Of a DNA stretch of 64,000 bases, positions 1-9,478 are shown piece after piece; within the stretch, counting starts at the first letter, position 1, and every line of letters begins with the position of its first letter. The stretch comes from Microbulbifer litoralis (GTDB lineage: Bacteria; Pseudomonadota; Gammaproteobacteria; Pseudomonadales; Cellvibrionaceae). The stretch is taken from the NCBI RefSeq assembly GCF_023634065.1, contig NZ_JALKCV010000001.1:771209-835208 (forward strand), read 5' to 3'. The position numbers and the translations under genes were made by a program. Below the pieces are notes generated by a model, which saw only the letters and a list, made by a program, of their open reading frames with translations, did no database searches and was not told where the DNA came from.

Positions 1-744
1 AAAGCGCTGGCCGATTTCGCGGAAGCCGCCGAAATAGCCGCTGTCACCGCTGAAGAACAGCCGCGCCTCCTGCCCTTCGATCACCCAGCTCGCCCACAGG
101 GTTTCATTGCCGTCCCCGAGGCCGCGCCCGGAAAAGTGCTGCGCCGGTGTCGCGGTCAGCGTGAAGCTGCCGAAGCGGGTCGACTGCCACCAGTCCAGTT
201 CGACAATCCGGTCCCCATCGATGCCCCACTTGCGCAGGCGCTCGCCCACCTTCAGCGGTACCACAAAGCGTTTCACCTTGTGCGCCAGGGCCTGCACACT
301 GGCCTTGTCCAGGTGGTCGTAGTGATCGTGGCTGATGACGACGGCCTCGATATCCGGCAGGGCGCCGATTTCCAGCGGCAGCGGATGGAAGCGCTTCGGC
401 CCCAGCCACTGCAGCGGCGACGCCCTGTCGCTGAACACCGGATCCGTCAGCAGGTAGCGGTCGTCGAGACGGATCAGCACACTGGAATGCCCCAGCCGGT
501 AGACCGCCGCCGGGCCGGCGGCGAGTTCCGCGGCCGGGATCGGGCGCAGTGGCAACGGCGAGGAAGGCTCCGGCGCGGCGCGCTCGGTGCGCACATAGGC
601 CTTGAGAACCTCCCAGATCTTGCCCGCACCGTTGCGATACTCGATCTCGGAATTGTGGAATTTCGGCGCTTCGTGCGCACACGCATTGAAAAGGCTGACA
701 GACACAAGCACGGCTCCCATGGCGATGAATCGGCGGAGGTTCAT
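1..744 (-). CDS. MBL-fold metallo-hydrolase lipoprotein (UlaG/NAPE-PLD-like), partial
   Basis: The gene starts at the ATG at 744 and runs off the left edge of the window, so the C-terminus is missing. The N-terminus is a lipoprotein-like signal (hydrophobic stretch, then N-A-C at residues 20-22). A beta-lactamase-fold core follows, with the metal-binding motif SHDHYDHLD and later a GDSGYFGGF segment typical of UlaG/NAPE-PLD-like metal-dependent hydrolases. The protein is probably membrane-anchored in the periplasm or outer membrane. It is divergent from a TetR gene, and two identical-pattern operators lie between the two starts, so the TetR protein probably controls it. The substrate cannot be told from sequence; lipid amide or lactone hydrolases are possible. 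Confidence 0.8.
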   Translation of the reverse strand, partial: MNLRRFIAMGAVLVSVSLFNACAHEAPKFHNSEIEYRNGAGKIWEVLKAYVRTERAAPEPSSPLPLRPIPAAELAAGPAAVYRLGHSSVLIRLDDRYLLTDPVFSDRASPLQWLGPKRFHPLPLEIGALPDIEAVVISHDHYDHLDKASVQALAHKVKRFVVPLKVGERLRKWGIDGDRIVELDWWQSTRFGSFTLTATPAQHFSGRGLGDGNETLWASWVIEGQEARLFFSGDSGYFGGFREIGQRF

Positions 745-758
745 TTTCAACCCAAAAG

Positions 759-774
759 TAAACTATACAGTGTA
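759..774. promoter_or_regulatory. Putative TetR operator 1
   Basis: TAAACT-atac-AGTGTA is an imperfect dyad of the kind bound by TetR-family dimers. The same half-sites with a different 4-base centre recur 39 bases downstream. It lies 15 bases upstream of the MBL lipoprotein start and in front of the tetR gene. Binding by the adjacent regulator is inferred. Confidence 0.6.
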
Positions 775-797
775 GTGTAATACCAGAACACAAAAAG

Positions 798-813
798 TAA
801 ACTGCTTAGTGTA
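798..813. promoter_or_regulatory. Putative TetR operator 2
   Basis: TAAACT-gctt-AGTGTA is the second copy of the dyad at 759-774, with identical half-sites and a different spacer. The copies are offset by 39 bases, about four helical turns, as for two dimers on one face of the DNA. It sits 58 bases before the tetR start. Confidence 0.6.
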
Positions 814-871
814 AAATTAGCGCCCGCAATATCCGGCCGACCGCGGTCGGCAACCCTTCACAGAGAGAGCG

Positions 872-1483
872 ATGAGCGAGAAGAAGCCCAGCAGAAGTGA
901 ACAGAAACGTCGCGCCATCCTGGATGCCGCCAAGCGGGTCTTCCAGGAACAGGGCGTCCAGGCCAGCAGCATGGATGAACTGGCGGCTTCCGCACAGGTT
1001 TCCAAGCGCACGGTCTACAACCACTTCGCCAGCAAAGAGGCGCTGATCATGGCGCTGATCGCCGAACTCTGGCAGCGCGCGACACTATCCACAGACGGCA
1101 CCTACGACGCCGACGCCGGACTGCAGGGGCAGCTCTGCCAACTGCTGGAGTCCGAGATCGACACAATCTGCAGCCGCGAGTATATCGAGCTCAACCGGGT
1201 GGCCTTCGACCACTTTTTCCACCGGCCGGAGGCCTTGCGCCGGCAGATCGAAAAGTTCTCCAGCCACGAAACCGCAGTCAAGCGCTGGATCAGGGCTGCG
1301 CGCGCCGACGGCCGCCTGGGCGAGCTGGATGTGGACATCGCCACTGCCCAGGTCCACAACCTGGTCAAGGGCAGCTGTTTCTGGCCGCAGTTGATGCAGG
1401 TGGCCCCGCTGCTCGACGAGCGGGAACGCCGCGCACTGGCCGAGCGGACAGCCGCTTTGTTCCTGAGCCACTATCGAGCCTGA
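872..1483 (+). CDS. TetR/AcrR family transcriptional regulator
   Basis: This 203-residue protein has the family's usual length. The N-terminal helix-turn-helix covers roughly residues 15-60 (TRR-type DEL-A-x-A-QVSKRTVYNHFASKEAL), and a helical ligand-binding C-terminal domain follows. The ATG is preceded by GAGAG at a suitable distance. It is divergent from the MBL-fold lipoprotein, and two TAAACT-N4-AGTGTA dyads lie between, so autoregulation and repression of the neighbour are likely. The ligand is unknown. Confidence 0.92.
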   Translation: MSEKKPSRSEQKRRAILDAAKRVFQEQGVQASSMDELAASAQVSKRTVYNHFASKEALIMALIAELWQRATLSTDGTYDADAGLQGQLCQLLESEIDTICSREYIELNRVAFDHFFHRPEALRRQIEKFSSHETAVKRWIRAARADGRLGELDVDIATAQVHNLVKGSCFWPQLMQVAPLLDERERRALAERTAALFLSHYRA

Positions 1484-1492
1484 AACAAAACC

Positions 1493-1864
1493 CTACTCCA
1501 CTACCAATGTGCCGCGGTACATCTGCATCTGGCAGGTGAACGGGTATTCGCCCGGCTCCGCCGCCGGGATATCCACCGCGGTATCCCGGTGCACCGCCAG
1601 CTGTGCGCTGACTTCCAGGTCCGGGAACAGCACCCACTCGGCGCAGGGCGTCGGGTCCTCGCGGCGGAAATACAGTGTGGCCGGCTCGCCCGCCGGCAGG
1701 CGGATGCGATCCGGCTCGTAGACGCCATCCCTGACCAGCACCCGCAGTTTTTCCGCGGCGTTGACCGCCTCGGCGCGATGGCGGCGGGGTTGCAGCCAGA
1801 ACCACCAGCTGATCGCCGCGACCAGCAATAACCCGACCAGGTTGACGATCAATGCAGACGTCAC
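1493..1864 (-). CDS. Cupredoxin-like copper-binding membrane protein
   Basis: This 123-residue protein has one N-terminal membrane helix (residues 4-24) and a cupredoxin-type beta domain. PCAEW and a C-terminal [11 protein letters not shown] segment supply Cys/Met residues fit for copper binding. The GTG start at 1864 overlaps the TGA of copA (GTGA), so the two genes are translationally coupled. Such small EfeO/cupredoxin domain proteins often accompany P-type copper exporters and may accept exported copper in the periplasm. That role is inferred from context. Confidence 0.75.
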   Translation of the reverse strand: MTSALIVNLVGLLLVAAISWWFWLQPRRHRAEAVNAAEKLRVLVRDGVYEPDRIRLPAGEPATLYFRREDPTPCAEWVLFPDLEVSAQLAVHRDTAVDIPAAEPGEYPFTCQMQMYRGTLVVE

Positions 1865-4107
1865 TGCTGCACCTCCGATGGTTTGAAAAAACGCAGCCGG
1901 TTGGCGTTGCTGACCACAGTCACCGACGACAGCGCCATCGCGCCGCCGGCGATGATCGGGTTCAACAGCGCACCGGTGAGCGGGTAGAGCACGCCGGCGG
2001 CGATGGGAATGCCCAGGGTGTTGTAGACAAAGGCCCCGAACAGATTCTGCTTGATATTGCGCAGCGTCGCCCGCGACAGTTCGATCGCATCGGCAACGCC
2101 GTGCAGCGACGAGCGCATCAGGGTCACGTCGGCGGTCTCGATGGCCACATCGGTGCCGGCACCGATGGCGAACCCCACATCCGCCCGCGCCAGCGCCGGC
2201 GCGTCGTTGATACCGTCGCCGGCCATGCCCACGCGCTCGCCACTCTGCTGTAAATCGCCGACAATTTTTTCCTTGTCTTGCGGCAGCAGGTCCGCATGCA
2301 CCCGCTCTATCCCCAGTTGCTGGGCCACCGCCTCCGCCGTGGCACTGCTGTCGCCGGTGAGCATTTCCACCCGCAGGCCCAGCTCCAGCAGCCGCGCAAC
2401 GGCATCTTTGGCATCGTCGCGGATCGGGTCCGCCACGGCGATAATGCCGGCGGCGGTGCCGTCCACCGCCGCGAACATTGCCGTGCGCCCCAGTTCCGCC
2501 AGCTGCTCTGCGCGCTCGCGCAGAGAGGCCGCGTCGATATGCTCCCGCTGCATCAACTTGCCGTTACCCAGCAGGACTTTTTTACCACCGACGGTGCCGC
2601 GCACCCCGTGGGCGGTGATCGCCTCGAAATCCTCCAGCGGCGGCAGGGCCAGGTTTTTTTCCCGCGCCGCGGTGACCACCGCTTCCGCCAGCGGGTGCTC
2701 GGAGCCCTGCTCCAGGCCGGCGAGCAGCGCCAGCAGTTGGTCGGCGTCGCCAGCGGTCTCGATATCAGTCAGTTTCGGCGCACCTTCGGTGAGGGTGCCG
2801 GTCTTGTCCACCACCAATGCGGTCAGGTCGCTGGCCTGCTGCAGCGCCTTGCCGTTGCGCACCAGTACACCGTACTCCGCGCCCTTGCCCACACCGACCA
2901 TCACCGACATGGGTGTGGCCAGCCCCAGCGCGCAGGGACAGGCGATGATCAGCACCGCGGTCAGCACCACCAGCATATGCGCCGCGCGCGGATCCGGCCC
3001 CCAGTTGAACCAGGCCAGCGCCGCCAGTACGGCGATAATCATCACAGTGGGCACAAAAATGGCCGAGATGGTATCGGCGAGTTTGGCGATGGGTACGCGC
3101 GAACTCTGCGCGTTCTTGACCATCTCGATGATCTGCGCGAGGCGCGTATCGGCACCGACCTTTTCCGCCTCGAACAGCAGGCTGCCGTTCTTGTTCAGGG
3201 TGCCGGCGGTCAGGCTGTCGCCCTCGCTTTTCCGTACCGGCACCGGTTCACCGGTGAGCATGGATTCGTCCACCAGGCTGCCGCCCTCCAACACGCGGCC
3301 ATCCACCGGGATTTTCTCCCCCGGGCGCACGCGCAGGCGGTCGCCCACCTGCACCTGCTCCAGCGGGATATCCTCCTCGCCGCCGTCGCGCACCACCCGC
3401 GCAGTCGGGTCCTGCAGTTGCAGCAGTTTCTCCACCGCCGCGCTGGTGCGGCCGCGGGCGCGCACCTCCAGCGCCTGGCCCAGGTTGATCAGGCCGATGA
3501 TCATCGCGCTGGCTTCAAAGTAGACGTGACGAGCCGCCTCCGGCAGCAATTGCGGTACCGCCACCACCAGCATCGAGAAGAGCCAGGCGGTACCCGTGCC
3601 CAAGGCGATCAGGGTATCCATGTTGGCATTGTGGTGGCGGAATGCGCGCCAGGCACCGGTGTAAAAGTGGCCGCCGCAGAACACCAGCACCGCCAGTGTC
3701 ACCAGTCCCACGCCCCCCCAAGCCAGTTGCTGGGGAACAGAGTTCACCCCCATTTCACCGGTGATCAGGCCCCAGGCCATCAGCGGAACACCCAGGCCCA
3801 GCGCCAGCGCCGAGTGCCACAGCAACTGGTGGTAGTGTTGCTGCTCCTCCGCGCGCTGCTGCTCGCGCTGTTCGCGCTCGCTGGTGCGCACTTCCTCGGC
3901 GCCGTAGCCGGCGCCCTGCACGGCGGCCACACAGGCCTGCGGATCGGCATCGCCGCGCACGGTCAGGGTCCGGTCGCCCAGGTTGACCCGCGCCTCGTCG
4001 ACGCCGGGCACATCGTTGAGGGCACTCTCGATCTTGCGCACACAGCCGGCACAGGAGGCCCCCTCCAGACGGAAACGGTGCGCGGGGCGATTGGATTCTT
4101 CGGCCAT
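1861..4107 (-). CDS. copA: Copper-translocating P1B-type ATPase CopA
   Basis: This 748-residue heavy-metal ATPase exports Cu(I) from the cytoplasm across the inner membrane. It has one N-terminal HMA domain with CAGC at residues 19-22, the TGEP actuator loop, the intramembrane CPC metal site (ACPCALG, about residue 389), the phosphorylation motif DKTGTLT (about residue 432) and the GDGINDAP hinge (about residue 628). The CPC motif and CxxC HMA point to copper rather than zinc. It is coupled to the cupredoxin gene downstream, and a metal-permease gene lies upstream. A promoter with a 19-base spacer in front suggests CueR-type control. Confidence 0.95.
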   Translation of the reverse strand: MAEESNRPAHRFRLEGASCAGCVRKIESALNDVPGVDEARVNLGDRTLTVRGDADPQACVAAVQGAGYGAEEVRTSEREQREQQRAEEQQHYHQLLWHSALALGLGVPLMAWGLITGEMGVNSVPQQLAWGGVGLVTLAVLVFCGGHFYTGAWRAFRHHNANMDTLIALGTGTAWLFSMLVVAVPQLLPEAARHVYFEASAMIIGLINLGQALEVRARGRTSAAVEKLLQLQDPTARVVRDGGEEDIPLEQVQVGDRLRVRPGEKIPVDGRVLEGGSLVDESMLTGEPVPVRKSEGDSLTAGTLNKNGSLLFEAEKVGADTRLAQIIEMVKNAQSSRVPIAKLADTISAIFVPTVMIIAVLAALAWFNWGPDPRAAHMLVVLTAVLIIACPCALGLATPMSVMVGVGKGAEYGVLVRNGKALQQASDLTALVVDKTGTLTEGAPKLTDIETAGDADQLLALLAGLEQGSEHPLAEAVVTAAREKNLALPPLEDFEAITAHGVRGTVGGKKVLLGNGKLMQREHIDAASLRERAEQLAELGRTAMFAAVDGTAAGIIAVADPIRDDAKDAVARLLELGLRVEMLTGDSSATAEAVAQQLGIERVHADLLPQDKEKIVGDLQQSGERVGMAGDGINDAPALARADVGFAIGAGTDVAIETADVTLMRSSLHGVADAIELSRATLRNIKQNLFGAFVYNTLGIPIAAGVLYPLTGALLNPIIAGGAMALSSVTVVSNANRLRFFKPSEVQQ

Positions 4108-4147
4108 CGGGATCTCCGGAAATTGTGCAGTGATTCAGGTGGCCGCC

Positions 4148-4178
4148 AGTGTAAAAGCTTCCTCCGGGGACATAGCAA
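4148..4178 (-). promoter_or_regulatory. MerR/CueR-type promoter of copA
   Basis: On the minus strand, TTGCTA (4178-4173) and TACACT (4153-4148) are separated by exactly 19 bases. The spacer carries the small dyad TCCcCGGAGGA. An overlong 19-base spacer with a central dyad is the hallmark of promoters activated by MerR-family metal sensors such as CueR. It lies 41 bases upstream of the copA ATG. No cueR gene is present in the window, so the activator would be encoded elsewhere. Confidence 0.5.
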
Positions 4179-4184
4179 GGCACT

Positions 4185-5411
4185 TCATACCGGCAGCAGC
4201 GCACCGATCAGCAGCCACAGCAGCGCCGACACCGCCAGGGCCAGCAATATTCTATCGCTGGGTTTGTCGGTATCCAGTGATGGCAAACCGCTGCTTTTTA
4301 TCCGCCAGGCAAAAAAGAACAGGCTGAGCAGGAGAAAACCGAGATTCAGGAACAGGGTGTAATCGACCTTGAAAAAGTCCCTTCCGGTCACGCTCTCGCC
4401 ACCGGCGGACTGCGGCAGCAGGTCCAGTGCGGCGAAACCGTAGTGCAGCAACAGCGCACTGGCGACCAGGATGCACAGGAAGACTGCGAGAATATACAGC
4501 GCCATTTTCCAGCCGTAGTACTGCGCCTGGATGCGCAATACCGGCAGCACCACCAGGTCGCTGAAGATAAACGCCATGATGCCGGCGAAGGCGACGCCAT
4601 TGTCGAACAGCACCGCCGCCAGCGGGATATTGCCCATGGAACCGATAAAGGTGAAAAAGGCCGCGATCGGGCCTACCAGGCACTGCAGCAATACCTGCCA
4701 GAAAGTCGGCTCCGCTTCGCCGGAGCCGACGAACAGGGCCTGGAAAAATGCCTGCGGTACAAACACCGCGATAATGCCGGCGACGGTAAAGCCGATGGTC
4801 ACGTCCTTCCAGACCATCTTCCATTCCATGACAAAGCGCTCGGCCACGCGGCGCCAGCCAGCCATCGATCGAATCAGTTGCTTCCAGTCCGGGATCTCGC
4901 CGGGATTGTCACTTCCCTCCGCCTCGCGGGCGCGCTGTCGCGCGCGCTCCACCAGTTCTTTCGGATAGAGGGCGCCGACCAACAGCCACATCAACAGAAT
5001 CAGCAATACACCGCCGACATACTCGCCCACCACAAACTGCCAGCCGAGAAATACCGCAATCACGATGCCGAGCTCGATCACCAGATTGGTGGATGCCAGC
5101 AGGAACGCCAGCGCCGGCACCAGCCCCGCGCCCTTGGCGAAGAGCGCGCGGGTGGTGGCCAGCGCGGCGAAAGAACAGGAGCTGGAGATAAAGCCGAAAA
5201 ACGTCGCCAAGCCCACGCTCCCGGCACCGGCCTCCCCCATGCTGCGCCGCATCCGTTCGCGGGTGACGAACACCTGGATCATGCTGCTGATCAGGTAACC
5301 GAGCGCAAAGGCCCAGAACGCCATCCAGAAAAGGCCCAGAGTTGTCACCGCCGCCTGGTGCCAGTTTTCGAGGAAGGATTGCACGCGTGACTCCCGTTTC
5401 AGCGTCACCAT
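4185..5411 (-). CDS. DUF318/ArsP-superfamily permease (SO_0444 Cu/Zn efflux-like)
   Basis: This 408-residue polytopic membrane protein has about ten hydrophobic helices. The cysteine-containing motif GFISSSCSFAALATTRALF in the N-terminal half is characteristic of the UPF0718/ArsP permeases. A second related half begins near the segment AAFFTFIGSMGNIPLAAVLF. It sits directly upstream of copA on the same strand, matching the SO_0444-type subgroup linked to copper/zinc efflux rather than the methylarsenite exporters. The transport substrate is inferred from context only. Confidence 0.78.
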   Translation of the reverse strand: MVTLKRESRVQSFLENWHQAAVTTLGLFWMAFWAFALGYLISSMIQVFVTRERMRRSMGEAGAGSVGLATFFGFISSSCSFAALATTRALFAKGAGLVPALAFLLASTNLVIELGIVIAVFLGWQFVVGEYVGGVLLILLMWLLVGALYPKELVERARQRAREAEGSDNPGEIPDWKQLIRSMAGWRRVAERFVMEWKMVWKDVTIGFTVAGIIAVFVPQAFFQALFVGSGEAEPTFWQVLLQCLVGPIAAFFTFIGSMGNIPLAAVLFDNGVAFAGIMAFIFSDLVVLPVLRIQAQYYGWKMALYILAVFLCILVASALLLHYGFAALDLLPQSAGGESVTGRDFFKVDYTLFLNLGFLLLSLFFFAWRIKSSGLPSLDTDKPSDRILLALAVSALLWLLIGALLPV

Positions 5412-5550
5412 TCAGCTTAGCGAACACTTACTTTCAACGAGGTGACGCGGTATTGAGCGGGGCTATTACGACAATAAAAAAGCTTCTGCTTTCTTTATTG
5501 CAGGCATACTGATACCTTAATAAAAAAACAAAATGCTTACTTAACTTCCT

Positions 5551-6786
5551 ATGCCAAACGCCAAAGCCACACTGGTGGCGGTCATGCTGGTCACCCTGGT
5601 GGGCACCGCCGGTATCGCGCTGCCGTATCCGATACTGGCGCCGCTGTTCCTCGAGGGGCCGGCCACCGATCTCACCCACTTCGCCGGCATTCCGCCGAAA
5701 CTGCTGCTGGGCCTGGTACTGGCGCTGTTCCCGCTGGGCCTGCTGCTGGGCAGCAGCAGCCTGGGCGGCCTGTCCGATCATTTCGGGCGCAAGCGGGTAC
5801 TCACTGTCACCCTGCTGCTGGCCGCCGCCGGCTATGCGCTGGCCGCGCTGGCGCTGACCTGGAACAACTTCATGCTCTTCGCCCTGGCCCGCTTCCTGAC
5901 CGGCCTCTGCCAGGGCAATATCGCCATTGCCCGCGCCATCGCCGCCGACCTGCACCCGGCCATCGACCGCACCCGCGCCCTGTCACTGGCCATGGCCTGC
6001 GCCTATGCCGGCTGGCTGCTGGGCCCGCTGTCCGGGGGCTACCTGGTGGTGCTGGGGCCGGCCGCCGTGTTCTGGGCCGGCGGCCTGTCGGTGATCGTCT
6101 GCGCGCTGCTGGTACAGCTGGGTATCGGCGCGGACGGGCCCCGGCCGCAGGATCGGGTCCGGCTGCTGCAACTGGTCCGCGCACAGAACTCGCTGGGGCT
6201 GTGGCGAGAACCGGCGATACTGCCGCTGGCGCTGTTCAACCTGTTGTTCTGCCTGGGAATCAACGCTTTCTACGAGTTCTATCCCTTCTGGCTGGTGGAG
6301 CAGTTCGGCTTCGCGCCGCACCAGATCGCCTGGAATACGGTCACCGTCACCGGCCTGATGATCGCCACCAGCGCGCTGGCGGTACCGGCGCTGAAGCACC
6401 GCTTCGGCGGCAACGCGCTGGTACTCAGGGGAGCGCTGGCACTGGGTGCACTGCTGATACTGTTGCCACTTACCGCCGGCGCCGGGGTTTACGCTCTGTT
6501 TGCGCTGATCGGCATCGGTATTGCCACTGTCAACGGTGTCTTTCCGGCGCTGATGGCGGAGCGCTTCGAACACTTCGGCCAGGGCCGCGTCATGGGATTG
6601 CTGACCGCCAACTTCTGTCTCGCCAGCTGCGTGATCGCGCTGGCCGGCAGCGGCGTGGCGCTGGTGGGCAGCCACTGGTCACTGGTGCTGGGCGGGCTTC
6701 TTTGTTTCGCCGGCGCGGCGCAGTTTGCGCTGCAGCGCCCGGCGCCGGCACATTCACCGGCCACCGCCAAATCCCCGGTGCACTGA
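5551..6786 (+). CDS. MFS transporter (drug/metabolite exporter type)
   Basis: This 411-residue major facilitator has about twelve transmembrane segments. The loop 2-3 signature LGGLSDHFGRKRVL is typical of DHA1/TCR-type H+ antiporters. The start ATG follows an AT-rich promoter stretch. The stop TGA is 1 base before the start of the downstream SufR-like regulator, so the two form an operon in which the regulator probably senses the state linked to the exporter. The substrate is unknown. Confidence 0.85.
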   Translation: MPNAKATLVAVMLVTLVGTAGIALPYPILAPLFLEGPATDLTHFAGIPPKLLLGLVLALFPLGLLLGSSSLGGLSDHFGRKRVLTVTLLLAAAGYALAALALTWNNFMLFALARFLTGLCQGNIAIARAIAADLHPAIDRTRALSLAMACAYAGWLLGPLSGGYLVVLGPAAVFWAGGLSVIVCALLVQLGIGADGPRPQDRVRLLQLVRAQNSLGLWREPAILPLALFNLLFCLGINAFYEFYPFWLVEQFGFAPHQIAWNTVTVTGLMIATSALAVPALKHRFGGNALVLRGALALGALLILLPLTAGAGVYALFALIGIGIATVNGVFPALMAERFEHFGQGRVMGLLTANFCLASCVIALAGSGVALVGSHWSLVLGGLLCFAGAAQFALQRPAPAHSPATAKSPVH

Positions 6787-6787
6787 T

Positions 6788-7426
6788 ATGGCGGGCGCAA
6801 CCAATAACAGCCGCGAGCAGATCCTGTATCTGCTGAAAACCCGCGGCCCCCAGTCGGCGCAGTTTATCGCCGCGGAACTGGGCATCAGCCCGGTGGGCGC
6901 GCGCCAGCACCTGAAGCAACTGGCCAGCGACGGACTGCTGGAGCGCTTCGACCGCGCGGAAAAGGTGGGCCGCCCATCCAGCTACTGGCAACTGACAGAA
7001 AAAGCCCAGGGCCGCTTCCCGGATCGCCACGGCGACCTGACCCTGGGCCTGATCGACAATGTGCGCCAGGTCTTCGGCGAGGAGGGCCTGGACGCCCTGA
7101 TCGCCGCGCGCGAGCGGGAATCCCTCGCGGACTACCGCCGCGCACTGGCCGGCTGCGCAAATCTGGACGAGCGGGTGGCAAGGCTGGCGCAACAGCGCAG
7201 CCGCGAGGGCTATATGGCCGAGGTGGTGCGGGATGCAGCGGAGCGCTGGCTGCTGGTGGAAAATCACTGCCCCATCTGCGCGGCGGCGCGCAGCTGCCGG
7301 GGCTTCTGTCGCTCGGAGCTTGCGATCTTCCGCCAGTGCCTGAAAGGCGCGCGGGTGGAGCGCTGCGAGTACCTGCTGGAGGGGGCGCGGCGCTGCGCCT
7401 ACCGGATTACCGCGGCGGACGATTGA
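6788..7426 (+). CDS. SufR-like HTH regulator with C-terminal cysteine cluster
   Basis: This 212-residue protein has an ArsR/DeoR-type winged helix at residues 8-70 (REQILYLLKTRGPQSAQFIA, GISPVGARQHLKQL). The C-terminal part is rich in cysteine (CPICAAARSCRGFC, then RCEYLLEGARRCAYRI). This is the architecture of SufR-type repressors, which hold an iron-sulfur cluster. The chosen ATG lies 1 base after the MFS stop; an in-frame upstream extension would sit inside the MFS gene. Cluster binding and control of the MFS operon are inferred. Confidence 0.78.
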   Translation: MAGATNNSREQILYLLKTRGPQSAQFIAAELGISPVGARQHLKQLASDGLLERFDRAEKVGRPSSYWQLTEKAQGRFPDRHGDLTLGLIDNVRQVFGEEGLDALIAARERESLADYRRALAGCANLDERVARLAQQRSREGYMAEVVRDAAERWLLVENHCPICAAARSCRGFCRSELAIFRQCLKGARVERCEYLLEGARRCAYRITAADD

Positions 7427-7453
7427 GCGCGCCGGAGATGGCCTACCATCGCG

Positions 7454-9310
7454 TCAGGCCACCATCGCGCCGAGCCGGGCGGTAAACCAGTTATTCCCGG
7501 TGCCCGTCACCAGCAGCTGCCGTCGCGCCCGTGTCATGCCCACGTAGAGCAGGCGGGTTTCGCGCTGCAGCTTCTCTTCGTCGTCTTTCAGCCCACCGAG
7601 GCCACAGAGAATAACGGTGTCGAATTCGAGCCCCTTGCTGCTCTGGCGGCTGAGCAGCACCACCTTTTCCTCAGCGGCATCGTAGGCCCGCTTCTCCTCC
7701 CCCGTCTGCAGGCAGGCACAGGGAATGCCGGCATTCTCGAGCGCCTTCTGGTACTGGCGGCCCTGGCTGTTGAAGGCATAGACCACCGCGATGCCGTTTA
7801 GCGCGTGCCCATCCTGCCGCCACTTGGCGATGCAGCGGACAATAAAGTGCCCTTCTTCGCCAGCAGATTCGAATTGCCGGAAAACCGGCGGCGGGCCATT
7901 GGCGCCCGCCACTTCCGGTGCAATCAGCGGCACATGGTCTTCGTCGGCATCCTGCTCGCGCAGGAAGTCGCTGGCAAACTCGTAAGCGAAGGTGAGTATC
8001 TCGCGGGTGTTGCGGTAGTTGAGCTTGAGGATGGTGGTGCGCCCGCGGGCCCGGATACCAGCGCTGGACAGCGGAAACCTGAGCGAGCCCTTGTCGTAGA
8101 TGGACTGGGCGTCGTCGTAGAGCAGCAGCAGGGAATCGCTGTCCGGATCGATCATCTGCACCACCAGCCTGAGCCAGTCCCGCTCGAAGTCGTGCCCCTC
8201 GTCGATCATCACGGCGCCGTACTGGGCGCGGGGAATCAGGCCCCGCTCCGCCGCGCGGACAACGCTCCGCACCTGGCGCTCGAAGGCCGGCTCCGGGCCG
8301 CCGAGCAGATCGACGTTGTAGGTGTTCAACTGCCGGCCGCACCAGTCGTGAAAGTGGTGCACCTGCACACTGTCGGCAATGCCTTTTTCGGCGATAAAAC
8401 TGCGCAGCCGCGCGGCCAGGGTGATATTGAAGCACAGCACCAGGATCGGTTTGCGCACTGCCCGCGCCAGGTGCACACAGCGGTAGCCGAGAATCAGCGT
8501 CTTGCCGGAACCGGCCACACCGTGGATCACCCGGTGACCGTCGCCCATGCTCTTGGCCAGTTGCTCCTGGTGCAGGTCCATAACCCGCACAATATCGGGA
8601 ATCGTCTCCGCAGCGGGCGGCTGCGCCTCTGCTTGCACTTCTTCGTCAGCGGCAAAGAAGTCCTGCTGCCGGTGGTTGATACGGACTTCCGGAAACAGCT
8701 GCCAGCGGATACGGTCGATCTGTGGCAGGCTCAGCTTTTCGCCGAAGCTGTATTCGAACATGCCCCACAGGTGCGCCTGGAAGGTTTCCGGGTCCGCCGT
8801 TGCGGTCATCTCGTCCTTACACAGGAGCCGATGGCCGGGCAGCAACCGCTCCCGCTCGACTTCCGGGACGGCCGCGTTCCACTGCTTGCGGGTGATATTG
8901 GTAAACACCACGCCGTAGCCGTAGGGAAACTGCAGGCGCCCGCGGTAGCGCCCCTCCGGCTGGACCAGTTGTGGATCGCGCTTGAGCTGGTCGACCGCCG
9001 CGTGGGCGTACTGGCGCGCCTGCTCCAGCGGATTGCTGACGGTTTTGCGCCCACTGGCGGTTTCCAGCTCGACGCTGTCCGGGGTCATGCTTTTGACGGT
9101 GTCGAGCTTCCAGTCCTTCACTTCCAGAAACAGCAGGCCGCGGCCGGGATGCAGCAGGATAAAATCCGGATAGCGGCGCCGGCTGCCGACGGGCGTATCG
9201 AACCAGACGGTATAGTCGTCCTCCAGCAGGCTTTCCAGGCGCTGGCCCAGGCGGCGCTCGCCGGTGGTCATCCTGCGGATGGTACTGAGGGTGGGTATGA
9301 TCTTTGCCAT
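7454..9310 (-). CDS. NERD-domain UvrD/Rep-type DNA helicase
   Basis: This 618-residue protein joins an N-terminal nuclease-related NERD domain (about residues 10-130, with PDFILL and FLEVKDWK supplying the D..ExK residues) to an SF1 helicase core. Walker A is VAGSGKT (about residue 265) and Walker B is VMIDEGHDF. The C-terminal YVGMTRARRQLLVTG is helicase motif VI. NERD-helicases are widespread but their cellular role is not settled; DNA repair or defence against foreign DNA is possible. It is convergent with the SufR-like gene and divergent from the replication-restart pair. Confidence 0.88.
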   Translation of the reverse strand: MAKIIPTLSTIRRMTTGERRLGQRLESLLEDDYTVWFDTPVGSRRRYPDFILLHPGRGLLFLEVKDWKLDTVKSMTPDSVELETASGRKTVSNPLEQARQYAHAAVDQLKRDPQLVQPEGRYRGRLQFPYGYGVVFTNITRKQWNAAVPEVERERLLPGHRLLCKDEMTATADPETFQAHLWGMFEYSFGEKLSLPQIDRIRWQLFPEVRINHRQQDFFAADEEVQAEAQPPAAETIPDIVRVMDLHQEQLAKSMGDGHRVIHGVAGSGKTLILGYRCVHLARAVRKPILVLCFNITLAARLRSFIAEKGIADSVQVHHFHDWCGRQLNTYNVDLLGGPEPAFERQVRSVVRAAERGLIPRAQYGAVMIDEGHDFERDWLRLVVQMIDPDSDSLLLLYDDAQSIYDKGSLRFPLSSAGIRARGRTTILKLNYRNTREILTFAYEFASDFLREQDADEDHVPLIAPEVAGANGPPPVFRQFESAGEEGHFIVRCIAKWRQDGHALNGIAVVYAFNSQGRQYQKALENAGIPCACLQTGEEKRAYDAAEEKVVLLSRQSSKGLEFDTVILCGLGGLKDDEEKLQRETRLLYVGMTRARRQLLVTGTGNNWFTARLGAMVA

Positions 9311-9478
9311 TGCGCCTGTTCCACTGGCTTGCGGCGGTTGTTGTGACGGCCTTCCGGCGTCGACTGGCCATCCACTTTAATCCCGGCTGCCGAATCCCTC
9401 AAGGCGAGGGGCCCCATCCACCATTCCTCATTCCTCAGCCTCCATTCCCCAGCCCCCAAGAGTGTTATCATCCCCGCC

